Shown one piece after another: positions 39,301-48,971 of a DNA stretch of 64,000 nt. Made by a program: the position numbers and the translations under genes. Source of the DNA: Ectocarpus siliculosus (taxonomy: Eukaryota; Sar; Phaeophyceae; Ectocarpales; Ectocarpaceae). Numbering within the stretch: position 1 is the first letter of the stretch; each line of letters opens with the position of its first letter. The notes below the pieces were generated by a model, which saw nothing but the letters and a program-made list of their open reading frames with translations, made no database searches and was not told the origin of the DNA. Location of the stretch: positions 614,317 to 678,316 of the forward strand of contig FN648905.1 in the NCBI GenBank assembly GCA_000310025.1, in the 5' to 3' direction.

Positions 39301-42300
39301 GGTTACGAATATTCTGAGGGCAGCTTTCGGTGCGCATGTCGTCGTGATGGTAGACCATGTAGCCGTGCTTATGAAGGTAGAGCACGAGAACACGAACTCA
39401 GAGGTTTTCACACCCAATTCAAAGTTCTGCGTGGCGCGTCCCTTTGAAGTTGCCAACTACAACCCCAGAATGGAGAAAATGACAACCAAGCGACGGAGTT
39501 CACTGGTAACAATCGGGGAAGGTGCGCGGGTGGCCGGAATGCAACTAGGCGCTCAAGAGGCCACAGCCCTGTACACGGGACAGCAGGATGGTCGATGTGG
39601 TAAGCGTCGCCATCGTAGAACCGGGACATTAGAGCCCTACGAGGCGGTCTGTTACGCTGGCTGGTGAACTCACGGCACACCCCAAGGCTTGACATATGTG
39701 ATGAAACGCCTGCCAGGTACACAAAATCACACCCAGAACTCAGCCACGACCGGTAAACATGACCGGGATGTACTGCATGCAAAATCTGATATGCGTTTGC
39801 GTGGAGGGGTTGGTTCCGTCAAGATGCACGACGGCGATTAGTTTCTACCGTTGCACCGGGCATACTTCGAACTTTGCTGCTGCCGTGATATTCCATGTTT
39901 TAACCGGAAAGTTTGAGGTTGTGACATGATGCAACTTGTACAGTGGTAAACGTGGTACAGGTGATGACTGATCGTCGGATTTCACAAAAACATTGGTAAG
40001 AACCGTTGGGCAGCACACACGCGCTGCCGAAACCGCACGTGGCCCTGACGAAGTTAGGAAGAAAGAGCACGCTTCCCGCTTCATAACCGTTTCAGTATTT
40101 ACTTGCGCGCTGCTCATTCGTATTGCGTGGGTGACCAACGTCTCAATGGCATGTCGGGCGTGTGCAACTAGTCCACTAGTCCAATGCTTGCGGCTTTCTG
40201 CATCGATGCGCTGGGGCTTATGCAAAACACCATGCAACAAATTACGGCTTTCCCGGCATCATACCTTTGGGCACATGCATCGCCCAATGCACTCCACCAA
40301 GACCAACGTGAAATTTTAAGGACTTCACGGCTGTTCGTAGTATGCTTGTTCTCGTTTCGCACCAACGTTTGCACTAGATCTGATAGTCGCAGTAGTTTTG
40401 TCCATAATGTGACATTTATCTTGACCCAGTAGTACCATCGTTCGCCGAAACAGCAAGTTTGTAGTGGGTATTTAAACTGATTGGCTTGCTGCTCTTGAAG
40501 CATACGAAAAATTTCAACTTGTTTTCTTTGGTACCCGGTAGGAATTTGCGACCCAAAGCCTCTGGAACATTCTGGGGAAGAGGTGTTCAAGAATCTACGC
40601 CATCAGAAGCTGGAAAAAGGGTACCAGGAGGAGGCCAAGCGCAAGTAGCGGCCACACTAGGCGTTGCCCAGGTTGCTCATGGCTCGTCTAGGAGGCCATC
40701 AGCGGGCGAAACGCCGCGAATCGAGGGTATGAGAGCGTGATGATTGTTCTTGGATACCGAAAGTTTGCCTATCAGACGTACAGGCGAAGCACGTTCCTCG
40801 GATATGATGGCGCCAACTAGGGACGGATAAGATGGCTGCGTCATGGTCGTGGGTGGGCAATAACCGGAAGGGTTTTAGGTGCGGGGGTTTTCGATAGCCC
40901 AGTACGTGCTGAATCAATCGAACCCAGTTGAAAATCACCGATGCTACGCTCAGACAAATGGATAAGGGCTTGACGGCGACGATTGGGTCTCGTACGTTTG
41001 ATGCGCATCGATTGCGGTGGTCACACGAGAGGGTTCAACTCAATTTACTCTCTCTGCTTTGACAAACAACGGTGTTCCAACCGCATGGTATTGAAGCATA
41101 TCTGTGTCCCTGAGGGTTGTTCGGCTTGCTTTGTACGTTGCGTCGACTGTTGCGCTGCTCCTTGCGAGGCTACATACTGTGTTCATCTTTTACAGGCTGT
41201 ATTTTCTTTCAGCTGTTCCAAGCAGTACGCCGGCTTTAAATGTCGGGTTCGGGACCTGGGGTACCAATACGCCTGTTTTGCTCTACATAAGCGTCGGGAC
41301 ACCGCATTCAATGGACATACACTCATCCATCGAGACAAGCACACCTCCAATTTTGGTTCGGGCTTCGACAGCATGCGTCTAGGAAGGAAGGGTAGGCTTT
41401 TTCGATTCAAGGGAAAACAAACTCTTGCTTTGGTTGTCTTTGCGGTTTTCGAACAATGACACGTTTCCAGTATTTGTGAATTAAGGCAGTTCGGTCATAT
41501 TTACTCTGGATCCGGCCGAATTGCTCAAGTGACAGACGTTGCGATACTGATGCAGGAGCCTGCACGGGACATGGTACTCACTGGGGCACCAATTCTGTGC
41601 CCCCTGATGTTGCCACCAAGAACGCGAGGCCGCATACGGCTCACGGCCTCAGAGAATCGGACATTACTAGGGGGCGAGGAGATGCTGCCCCGGTTGTTGC
41701 TGGCGCTCGCGGAATGATGAGGTATGTTTGCTGATTTCGATGTGACAAAACGTTGGTCAGTGGAAGATGTGAAAGTCTTTCGTGTGGTGTAGGCCTTATC
41801 CGACTAATCCTGCCAAGAACTGCATGCTTTTCAATGGCAGATACCGCAATGAACGTATCGACTCTGGCGGCAGAAGCTTGACTGGATATGCGTGCAACGG
41901 GGGAAATCCATCTTCATCAGGCCGCAATGGAGCGAATCACGCTTGGTCAGGCGGAGATGGCGGAAACCGCCGCCGCGATACCATCGATCGGGCGACCAGC
42001 ATAAAATCGACCGCCGTGCGGGCCACCGAGTCAACCTGCTTACTGGGGAGGTGCGAACTGTGGACCTACTTGAGATCAGGACCTCGTCACACCCACGTGG
42101 CGTTTTTGGCAGAGAGAAAACAAGCACCTGCGTCGGGGTTGCGATCTTGGTTCCTAGAAAGCACAACTCAAACGAGCGTTCGTTGTGAAACCAACAGACG
42201 TCCAGCGCGCCCAACCAACTTTTATCAACAATATTTGGCTTTACTACCGTACTGTAAACGGAAAACACACCCACCTACGATACGACCCCCCCCCACAGAA

Positions 42301-42333
42301 TACACCATGCTAACATATTTGGATCTCAGATGA
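12389..42333 (+). CDS. CK1: Casein kinase 1 family protein kinase, 13 exons
   Basis: A Ser/Thr kinase of the CK1 family. Exons: 12389-12486, 32749-32890, 33357-33520, 33784-33951, 34413-34478, 35037-35163, 37062-37145, 37871-37937, 38286-38322, 39087-39221, 40542-40726, 41556-41721 and 41841-42333. All are GT-AG with matching phases, giving 643 codons. Residues 23-40 hold the glycine loop ([18 protein letters not shown]), VAVK has Lys51, and [12 protein letters not shown] is at 95-106. The catalytic loop HRDVKPANF has Asp141 and the DFG motif has Asp162. HIPYR, LTGT and the CK1-specific SIN triplet (194-196) follow, then SRRDDLES and GSLPWQGLK. The domain ends near EWDWS (306) with no broken residue seen. 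Residues 307-643 form a Gly/Ser/Arg-rich, probably disordered tail, as in CK1 proteins autoregulated by tail phosphorylation. Weakest points are the small exon 9 and the 3' end: a gtgcga at 42051 could be another donor. ATG 32708 is an alternative start reading into exon 2. Confidence 0.87.
13870..14200 (+). repeat. Dispersed repeat C, copy 1
   Basis: About 330 bp aligns by eye with 15605-15920. Shared landmarks in order are GAGATCTCCG, GGCGGTGAA or GCCGGTGAA, GGAGCACGACCAA, CCGGTGTGG, TTTTTCTTCT, GGTTCTGGTC-like, ATAGAGCC, TTTTTCCC and CGCGCT. It has no coding potential and its class is unknown. Confidence 0.6.
14293..14870 (-). mobile_element. LINE (non-LTR retrotransposon) 3' end with poly(C) tail
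   Basis: The minus strand encodes the C-terminal end of a non-LTR reverse transcriptase ORF: an AKKLKLQ block, then [20 protein letters not shown] with the C-x-C...H...C pattern typical downstream of the RT, then [16 protein letters not shown] and [20 protein letters not shown], ending at a stop near 14441. Upstream frames are shifted. The 3' UTR ends GAGTACGA and a run of C (G13 on the plus strand at 14293-14305). It is 5' truncated and inactive. The tail is shared with the retroposons at 3003 and 28512. Confidence 0.75.
15605..15920 (+). repeat. Dispersed repeat C, copy 2
   Basis: Second copy of the repeat at 13870-14200, in the same orientation, with the same ordered landmarks and several small indels. 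Confidence 0.6.
15945..16078 (+). repeat. Short minisatellite, period about 49 bp
   Basis: Three degenerate units are marked by GACAATGGGCATTGATAT-like sequence at about 15963, 16012 and 16059; the last two also share GCCGCCGACAATGG. Confidence 0.7.
16810..17230 (+). repeat. Isolated module of the 45.8-57.4 kb repeat family
   Basis: The order CCACCAAATTGAAGCCCCGT, AGCTGGATTGACAA, GCCTACCAACGAGAGGTTCG, CCTCGTCGGAACACATCCAT, AACTCCGATCTCGACC and GGGTCGGGGCACAC is the same as in the large array. It lies inside CK1 intron 1, about 29 kb from the array, and ends next to the repeat fragment TTCGAGCGAAGCGAGAT, also found at 11.24 kb. Confidence 0.8.
18050..18200 (+). repeat. Isolated tail module of the same repeat family
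   Basis: GTTCAACTGAAATTC, GCAACCCCCGGTGG, ACGAGATACCACCTAAAAAA and GAGGACCAGCACGGTTGCCC occur in this order here and at 54500-54610 and 57240-57350, where they close repeat units. Confidence 0.75.
18290..18735 (+). repeat. Dispersed repeat B, copy 1 (CK1 intron 1)
   Basis: About 430 bp is repeated in reverse complement at 35185-35640. Shared sequence includes GGAGACGCGACTTTCTGCCC, GGGCTATCGG, TGCAAGTCTCG and AGCATCAGGATTG-like ends. It is GC-rich, has no clear coding content and its class is unknown. Confidence 0.75.
19233..19578 (+). mobile_element. TRIM (miniature LTR retrotransposon)
   Basis: A 346-bp LTR-kin element. Two identical 68-bp direct repeats (19233-19300 and 19511-19578) start TG and end CA. 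They are flanked by a 4-bp target duplication, ACAG (19229-19232 and 19579-19582). A primer-binding-site-like TGGCGTCAGCGGC begins two bases after the left repeat and resembles a Met tRNA-primed site. A purine tract GGGTGGAGAG precedes the right repeat. A paralogous sequence at 21850-21990 has a single ACAG at this point, i.e. an empty site. There is no coding region, as is normal for TRIMs. Identical terminal repeats suggest a recent insertion. It would depend on enzymes from a full-length LTR element elsewhere. Confidence 0.88.
19931..21736. mobile_element. TIR DNA transposon with TTTAGCGGTTAT subterminal palindromes
   Basis: The 1.8-kb element has inverted ends: left ACAGTCGTGGGCCCGGTTTA, right TAAACCGGGTCCACGACTGT. 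Both subterminal zones (19940-20100 and 21600-21730) carry many copies of GGTTTAGCGGTTAT and its complement, some fused into palindromes. The phrase GATGCCCTGAATAGCGGTTA occurs in both ends. A Cys/His motif frame lies at about 20551-20880. A repeated promoter-like block (TTGGTCAGCC...GTCGATGCT.ATAATAAA) occurs at about 20165-20215 and 20510-20545, and again at 38845-38905. No transposase was recognised and no clean target duplication seen. It shares its layout and ACAGT ends with 2003-2957. Confidence 0.8.
20551..20880 (+). pseudogene. Transposon Cys/His protein, frameshifted copy
   Basis: The ATG at 20551 reads [18 protein letters not shown]; after one frame change the downstream block is [15 protein letters not shown], followed by [11 protein letters not shown]. 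The order GELC then C-x-G-x-CGGR(I/L)HG is the same as in the ORF at 2481-2729, so the two are probably homologous and this copy is broken by at least one frameshift. The final C-x2-C pair is not evident. Confidence 0.5.
21845..21990 (+). repeat. Paralogue of the TRIM host site (empty site)
   Basis: CGTTCACCTGTATACGGTA, GGCTACGGCAGCA, TACAGCGTCGTTGACAGTAT and AAACTTGCAGTT-like sequence also occur at 19168-19232 and 19579-19640 on the two sides of the TRIM. Confidence 0.75.
23346..24120 (-). mobile_element. LINE reverse-transcriptase ORF, C-terminal fragment
   Basis: A long minus-strand frame (23346-24065) reads [60 protein letters not shown], then [20 protein letters not shown] and [20 protein letters not shown], typical of the region after the RT domain in non-LTR elements. 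The catalytic YADD region is absent. Upstream similarity changes frame near 24080. The C-terminus is Lys/Arg/Ala-rich. It is a 5'-truncated copy of a LINE family different from that at 14.3 kb. Its 3' UTR may extend to about 22860. Confidence 0.85.
24263..25037. mobile_element. Non-autonomous TIR element, AGGGCGTGT ends
   Basis: The left end, AGGGCGTGTACTAACGTCC, and right end, GGACGTTAAGACACGCCCT, are inverted. Subterminal GGAACAGGGAACA...GAACTCGGAATT is also inverted between about 24305-24335 and 24965-25010. The element is about 775 bp with no recognised protein. No target duplication was seen. Confidence 0.7.
26729..27474. mobile_element. Non-autonomous DNA transposon with TTAA target duplication
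   Basis: TTAA flanks both sides (26725-26728 and 27475-27478). The ends read CGTTTGTTTTTGTCACC and, inverted, CGTTAATTTTTGTCACC (15 of 17 identical), with CTAAGTTGA or CTAAATTGA following inward. TTAA duplication is characteristic of piggyBac and Kolobok elements; the family is not assigned. A 110-codon frame (27103-27435, +) with a hydrophobic stretch [15 protein letters not shown] lies inside but has no known motif. Confidence 0.65.
28512..28922 (-). mobile_element. Poly(C)-tailed retroposon, copy 2
   Basis: Reverse-complement copy of 3003-3410, with a G-run on the plus strand at about 28510-28519 marking its 3' tail and an A-rich tract (T-rich on its own strand) at its 5' side. Both copies share CTCCG(C/T)CCCGGCTTTGTAGG and GGTCCGGTGAGAACCCGG. 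Confidence 0.75.
28975..29190 (+). repeat. 67-bp minisatellite with G-runs
   Basis: Three units begin GGCTTGTTTTACAACGTCGT at about 28982, 29049 and 29117, and end GGCAAACACCG or GGCAAACCCCC followed by growing G-runs (6, 7-8 and about 15 G). Each unit has an internal inverted repeat (CGTCGTTGCC...GGCAAACACCG region; GTCGTTGCCAAGCGAC). Confidence 0.9.
29497..29853. repeat. Foldback element, arms about 155 bp
   Basis: The left arm (29497-29654) and right arm (29706-29853) are inverted: GAGGCG, CGTGCTGGCACGTT, GGAGCTGAAATATCGAAGGT, GCAGCCTCTGAAACCAG and GGAACCAAGCGGCATCCAA on the left recur as reverse complements on the right. The spacer is about 51 bp and unrelated to the arms. Arms are about 90 percent identical by eye. 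A DNA foldback MITE is likely. Confidence 0.85.
30371..30912. mobile_element. Non-autonomous TIR element with GAGATGGCACCGG repeats
   Basis: The ends (C/T)GTAATAGTCGGAGAGATGG are inverted and flanked by GTAC on both sides (30369-30373 region and about 30910-30914), probably a 4-5 bp target duplication. Subterminal GATGGCACCGG, GATCGCACGCGGTGCGAT and similar motifs repeat near both ends. There is no protein. The layout resembles the 2.0 kb and 19.9 kb elements. Confidence 0.75.
30940..31540 (+). repeat. Tandem repeat, about 200-bp unit, three copies
   Basis: GCGCAACTGCCA-like sequence occurs at about 30963, 31159 and 31369, each followed by GATAAAC or GATAGGC, ATTGACAGCATCG(G/A)GCAT, CAGTACAC, CCGTACTTG-like, CAAGCCAATTAG and GTAGCACGCACGTATG-like sequence in the same order. 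Copies are diverged, so the array is old. The AT-GCCA homology does not match other repeats in the window. Confidence 0.8.
35185..35640 (-). repeat. Dispersed repeat B, copy 2 (CK1 intron 6)
   Basis: Reverse-complement copy of 18290-18735. The two copies lie on either side of CK1 exons 2-6. Confidence 0.75.
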
Positions 42334-45300
42334 AGAGCCCACATACCACCGGAGTCACATGAGATACAATATAACGCACCTCTGAGGTAGTCGTTGATTA
42401 GTCTGCGATTGTTGTGGTTGGTCGTCTTGCATAAAGAAAGTGATGATGGTCGATGCAGCATGCATAAGCCTTTTTTTCGGGAGGAATAGTAATTAGTGGA
42501 AGTTCTTTGCACTCTGCGACCACGCGCCCCAGAGGGCCTCGATTAAAATAGCATTTTCCAATGGAAACCAATCAAGTGTATTTCTCCCCCGCTTTCTTTG
42601 CATTTACTCTTTTGTGTAGGTGATAGTGATGGATAAAAACTTTTGATTCTATCCAAACACGGACGTATGAAAATTTTCCATTCAATTGAAACACGGTCGC
42701 TGTTGTCGAGGAGGGCGCTATTGGCGCTAATCGCGGGAGCCATATGATGAGGGGGTTCATCACCCGGTTTTGGTCTTTCCCCCCCCCCCCCCCATCCTTT
42801 CACACGACTGCAACCACGTTCGGCAGGAACTTCACTGCTGTAGGCATGGTGTCAGTGGTATTACCCAAGATGCGGTAGCTCTTTGTAGGCAGTGCCTACC
42901 ACACACGGCCCCTGCAAGTGGGCGTGCGGCAGTGGTATCACACCCCCTGGTTATCACACCCACTTAATGACCCCCGAGACCACAATTTATCATCCGGTTT
43001 ATTGTTTTTCCTTCGAATTGCCTTGATTAATATTTTCTGTGGCCTACGGAGGGAGACTTCCCCCGTACCACACGTCCCGCACGGCACAAAGCCTCCGCGG
43101 TATCCTAACGTGTCTCTGCTACTAAACACAAATCTCCCTCCGAATACCACCAGACGGGACGAAACTGTTGTACAGTAGCAGTCTCGGACGATTGAGCCTC
43201 CCAATGGTACGCTACCATTCAGAAAACACCCCATGCTGAGCTAACTTGCTTCTACATAGCAAAGGTGGCTCCTCCGAGTCACAGAAAATATTAAGAGGCC
43301 TCTTCAAAGTGAGCCCACACTCGTAACATCTCTCCTATCCCCCACCTTCGAAAGAAAAGGGGTGGGTGGGTGGGAGAAAAGCCACGACATGATTGCTAGC
43401 TATCGTCCAAATTTCGATGTAGCTAGCTGCTGCCCTTCTGCCGCGTGACCCAAAGCGGGCTGCATTGTCCTTCTCACAACATGGCCCTTGGGTCCAGTGG
43501 ACAAGCGTCTATCAAACTCTTGCCGCAGGAGCAGCGAGGCAGCAGAATGAGAACTCCGTGAGACCTTTCTCTTTTTGGGACCCCAGAAAACCGAACCAAG
43601 ACATCCGAACCAAGGCGCCTCCAGGGCGGCACAACAAGAACCCAAATACACACGTAGATCTGGGAGATGTTCCGAATTCTTCCGTGCACAATAAACTACA
43701 GTTTGTTCGGTCTTCGACAACAAACTTTCATTTTACAAACCGTAACACCCCCACACTCGGAAAACAACACCCGGTGATGTTTTTTTGAACAGCTACACGG
43801 TGTCCACGGGGTGTGTTGTCCTGGAGGTCGTACATGGCATGTAAAAGGCTACCGTTTCACATGTATTGCTATGCGGCCGTTCGAGAGGCGAAACCACGCG
43901 TACTTTGCTCAACACAATCACATCGCAAGTTGCTACTCGGGTGTGAACCGCAGCTTTTCACAGCAAATACGACACACAATGCTTCGGTTGCGATATATTT
44001 TGCTCGCTGATTCCAGCAAATGTCACACCGAGAAGACCCCCTTATTCTACACCGCTCGCCAGATTTCCGAAAACAATAATGCATCCGGTTGTGAAATCGC
44101 GGTGCCTCTTCCTCGTAACCGAAAAAACTCCAAAAGAGAAAGTGGGTACCTACGCGTGCAACGAATGTTTTTTGTGCACCTCTGGTTGGTGCAATGTTCT
44201 TCGTTGACCCCAGGTGATTTCTCCAACAGGCGTTTGAATTGCTACATCCCGCCCCAGTCGCTCCTGCACTGAATATCACTTCGCATCGGGTATTGAAGCA
44301 ATTGGTACAGAACGTACAATGCCAGTCCAGTTTACACGCGGCCTTCGTCTTCTGCAGTGATGTCTTGGTGCCCATCACGTTTGAGTATTGGCTGTTGGTT
44401 GCGGTTCGGTCGTTCTAGTCAGTAATGCCATAAGAAGATTGTTGTCGCAGAAAGGTTGCGTTTCTTCCATGTATGGATACATACGCCTGACCTCTGCCAC
44501 GGACGTACGCGCCGCGGACTCGAGGGTGGAAGTGCTGCTTGGAGTAGGCTCGACAGCAACGAGTGTGGCGGTGGGTGCCTGCATGGTATGAATGGCGCCA
44601 GTGGGAGCAGTCTGGCGCCAACAGCGCGACCGCATACACCTGGTACCGGCACCAGCACCAGGGAGTCACGGTAAATCCCGGAATATAGCAGGTGGTCCCA
44701 TGTAGACCCGGATAGTCTAGCTCGCAGTTGGCGGACGAAGTAGGCCTGAGCTTCCAATTGCTTTTATATTCGAACGGTGTTCTCCAGGTGTACATGGACA
44801 CTGGGTCTTCACCAGAATGATGGACTGTCATGAAGGATAGACATCACGCTAGGTTCGGTCACTTGCTGGTGGCGCTAAACGAGAGAAACGTATTGCAATA
44901 TTTCAAGGTCTTGCTATACTGCAGTACCCAAGGGTAGCCTGTGTAACACCAACGGTAATAGGTGTTAACACCAACGGTAATAGGTGTTGTATGTTCATTG
45001 GAAACCCTTTGACTTCTACCTAGAATCTCTCTTCAACGATTTAGTGATGAAGGGCAAGTTCATGGCAAGAGGTTGATCCTTTGAGGCGTACGCTTGAAAA
45101 TCGAACGCCAAAAAAGCATTCCTTGGAAATCGAAATCGGTGCAGCATATGGTAGGCCAGACAACGTCTAAACCCAACGTAACCCCATCACGAAAACGTGT
45201 AACATATGCCGTTCGAACTTTTTATGAATGCTATCGTCGCACCTGGAGATCGTCGTGTGCGTATTGGGTGATTTCTACGAAAGCTCAGTAGTTTCGACGT

Positions 45301-45765
45301 TGTTTGATTGCGCAATAAATAGGTCTCCGAAACGAGGTAGACCCCGTCCAAGAGGCAAAACGCATCTACCATCTACAGTGTAATCCAAAGGTCGGTAGTG
45401 GACATCGTTTCACACGTGCTTTTTCTCGTGCATGATGACTGTGTCAGGCATCAATGTGGAAGCGACGGTGTGGCGATCGAAGGCGAAATTGTGTCATTTG
45501 GAACATGTTTCTTGCCGGCATCGATTGTACTCCTGCAGTGGTGCAGTGATGCGGGACACCTCTTTAATGATACTTCGCCTCGGATCCCCACAGGTTTCGG
45601 TTTTCCTGCCGTCACCGCCTCTCAAGTTCGTTGGAAGTACATTTACAGGATTTCTTTCTAAAAGGGCTCCACACACTCCACCCCCATGCGACGTGTTCCA
45701 AGCAGTTTATCCACATCCAAGGTCACCCCAGTAAGCGTGTGACTGGCCTTGTTTTTTTGCTTTTT
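42334..45765. other. No recognisable gene; weak ORFs
   Basis: Downstream flank of CK1. A C-run lies at about 42780-42793. Cys-rich 43869-44378 (-, 169 codons, with HCTFCTNC) and overlapping 44375-44831 (-) frames are open but unmatched. Copies of a 22-bp palindrome lie at 44944-44987. Nothing here supports a specific product. Confidence 0.35.
44944..44987 (+). repeat. Tandem 22-bp imperfect hairpin unit
   Basis: Two exact copies of a 22-bp unit starting AACACCAACGG and ending TAATAGGTGTT; AACACC and GGTGTT can pair within each unit. Confidence 0.95.
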
Positions 45766-48700
45766 TTGCCCTTTTAAGTATACTAGAAATTCAGTTACGG
45801 TCGGTAGAGGTCTCACTGAACCGTACAAAAAATGTGAACGTCTGATGCCGTTCACTCCGAACCTTCGAACCACGCACTTTCTTGTGCCGAACTCCCGATC
45901 GGCCGTCCTGCGCTACGTTAATCGCCGTCAGCAAGTTTGAGCTTGATTGCTGCCTCCCGCGTCAACGTTTGCCTGTGTCGGTGATCGACCGTCTCCACCT
46001 CAAAACACGTACGTACCGTAAGTTATCCCGACACCAAATCGGTCCGCTCTCGATCAATTCGTACGTACACGTTACCTACCCGTCATCTAGTTGAAGCCCC
46101 GTCCAACCTACAACAGGATGATGGAATGGCGGAGTGTCTACCGATTTGACCTGCCAAACAGAGGTTCGGGACGCACCGCTGGCACCTTTCCCGCGGAAGT
46201 ATGTTTCGCCTCATAATTGTTGTTGACTTCGTTCTCGTCGGAACACACATCAATCCATTGTAGTTTACTTGATCTCGACATATTTGCGCGTATAGCCGCC
46301 TGCATGTCATCAAATTGAAGCCCTGTCGTCCAATCTACACACAGGACTACCCATTTCGAGGCCTTGATAGCCAATGAGAGGCTCGGGGCACACCTCTGCC
46401 ACGTGCCCCGCGGTAGATTATTCCGCCGCGTTTCGACGGAACCATTTTTTTGTTCTTGTTATTCGCGCGCGCATTTAGAAAGTATACATCACCTCACAGA
46501 AAGACTACCCTGTTTGTCGGTGGCGCCTTTGACGCTAACAACAGTACCAATTCATTTGTGTTGGCTGGTCGTTTCCGGTGGGGGATGTTCGGGTGTTCTT
46601 TCACCTTCTGTTTCAGAAGCTGTTCGATTTTGAGAGTCGTTCATAATCTTTGCAGCAGCTATAACATTGTTTCCACCACGGTAGCACGTAAAACAGCGAA
46701 GGATACATTCATCAGGTAAAGAGCAGTTTGAAAAACAGATCCGGTCGAACCCCTTCAAGTCCAAGAACAGACCACAGATAAGTGCACAGAAATGGCGTTT
46801 GTATAGACCAGCAGCAGTCAGTTATTGCCGGTGTCCCGTGTTTGGGTGGGCACGCGCCCACACACGCTCGCATCCTGTCCACTCGAGAAGTAGTCTAAGC
46901 ATCTACATGTAAACCGCTGGGAAAAGCGGGTATACCATTCCATCTGAGAGTTGGGACGCTCTGGCTCTAATAACAGCTGGTGCTGGTGCAGGTGCTGTCA
47001 CCATGTATCTGTCGCTCCTATTCCATGTCATTTCAACAAAAAACTGAGACTAGACTACTACTCTACGCTCGGTTCGAGTTCAAGTCCTGTCGCTGCTACT
47101 GCTGCTGCTGTTATACTGCTGCTCGGGTTTGGTCTGTACGCTCATTTTGTGGGTTAGATACCTCCTTGGCTCTCATGCTTCGCGAGGCACAGACAAACGC
47201 TGTCCACAGGCTAACAAGCACCCACGACCTATACCCATTCCTCTACGAGACCGTTACGGTGTCTAGAGGTCTCACAGAACGGACAAAAAAAATGGTCTGT
47301 CGCCGTCCACTTCGAAGCTCCCAACCACGCACGTTTTGACCCGAACGCCCGAGGCGCGAGGAATCACACCATCGGCCGTCCTGCACAACGTCAGACGCCT
47401 TAATCAAGTTTCAGCTTGATTGTCGCCTCCTTCGTTAACGTTTTTGGCTGTGTCGGTGATCAGCCTTCTCAAGCACGAAACACGAGCACGAACCAGGTGC
47501 TCCCGGCACCAAATTGCTCCGATGTCGACGAATTTGTTACTAAACCTTGCATATCCTCCACCAAATTGAAGCCTCGTCCAATCTACAACAGGATGCACAG
47601 CCCGTTCGAATGACTTACGTGTCTTCCTATTTTGCCTGCCAACGAGAGGTTCGGGCAACACCGCTGCAACCTCCCGATGAGGAAATATTCTGCCGCATTT
47701 CGCACGCACACGAGACAACAACTTGATGATTGATGGTCTCTTTCACTTGTCAGAACACATCCACCCGTCCATGATTGATGTCATTCTGATTGGTAATTTT
47801 CGTATTCCTGTACGAGACGGTGACGGTCTTGAGGTCTCACAGGGTCTCACAGAGCGGTAACAAAAAATGTGTCTGCATGCATGAATGTCTGATAGTCAGA
47901 TCACGTTCAGCCGGAAGACCCGAACTACGTACTAAGTACCAAACCCCCGAGGCGCGAGAAGTCACCCCATCGGCCGTCCTGCACTACTTTGGACGCCCTC
48001 AGTAAATTTCCGAGTGATTGGCGCCTCCTGCATTACTGTTTGGCTGTGTCGGTGATCTGGCGTCTCAAGCACGAAACACGAGCATGTAACAGGTTTTTGG
48101 CACCAAGTTGCTTCGATCTCGATGAATTTGTGCCGAACGTTGCCTATCCTCCACCAAATTGCAGTCCCGTCCGATCTATAGCTGGATTGACAACTCCTTC
48201 GACGCTGGAATAGCTGTGTGTCGACCAATTTTGCCTGCCAACGAGAGGTTCGGGTCACACCGCTGCAACCTCCCGACGAGGAAGTATGATCCGCCTTCTT
48301 TCGCACGCACATCAATAACTTTCAACATGTGATTGATTACTCTCTCTCTCTTTTCCTCATCGGAACACATGCATCCATCCATGTTGTACAATAACTCCGA
48401 TCTCGACCAATTTGAGCGTGAGTATAGTGGCCTCCCTGCCCGGGATTACCCTCCCAACGACAGGGTCAGGGCGCGAATCTGTCACCTGCCTCGCTGAGAC
48501 ACCGCTGCCACCTTCCCCGCCGAGGATGTTCCGCCGCATTTCGACAGTTGCTTCCTCTAGACCGGTCGCCCGTGGTCTACACATCGTGATATCCTCGAAA
48601 CCGCTAAGCGCAAACGTCGTGGGTTCCGATACACATGGGGTGGATAATTTACACAATTTGCGGATGAAAGCGAAAAATAGCTGGAAAAGCCCTCGTGAGT

Positions 48701-48971
48701 ACCAAACTTCGACGTTAGCACCGTTGACGAGGGTAACCCTAACCCTTCTCGCGAAAAAAAAAAATTGGGCACGCACCGCAGGAGGAAGGTGGGGAACGAA
48801 AATATATATTAAGAAGGAAAAAGCCCTGACGTTTACCTCCCTCCTGTGTAACCCTGGATGTAGTGTGTACGAAAATATGCACTGAAAAGTGTAGTACTCT
48901 AGATAAACTGAAAAGTTCCTCTAGGAGACCGATACGGTCTCTAGAGGTTTCACAGAACGGTAAAAAAAAAA

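Noticed and set aside
43869-44378. Cys-rich 169-codon frame (-)
   Set aside because: No stable Cys spacing matching a known fold, no start or splice evidence, and competing open frames on the plus strand.
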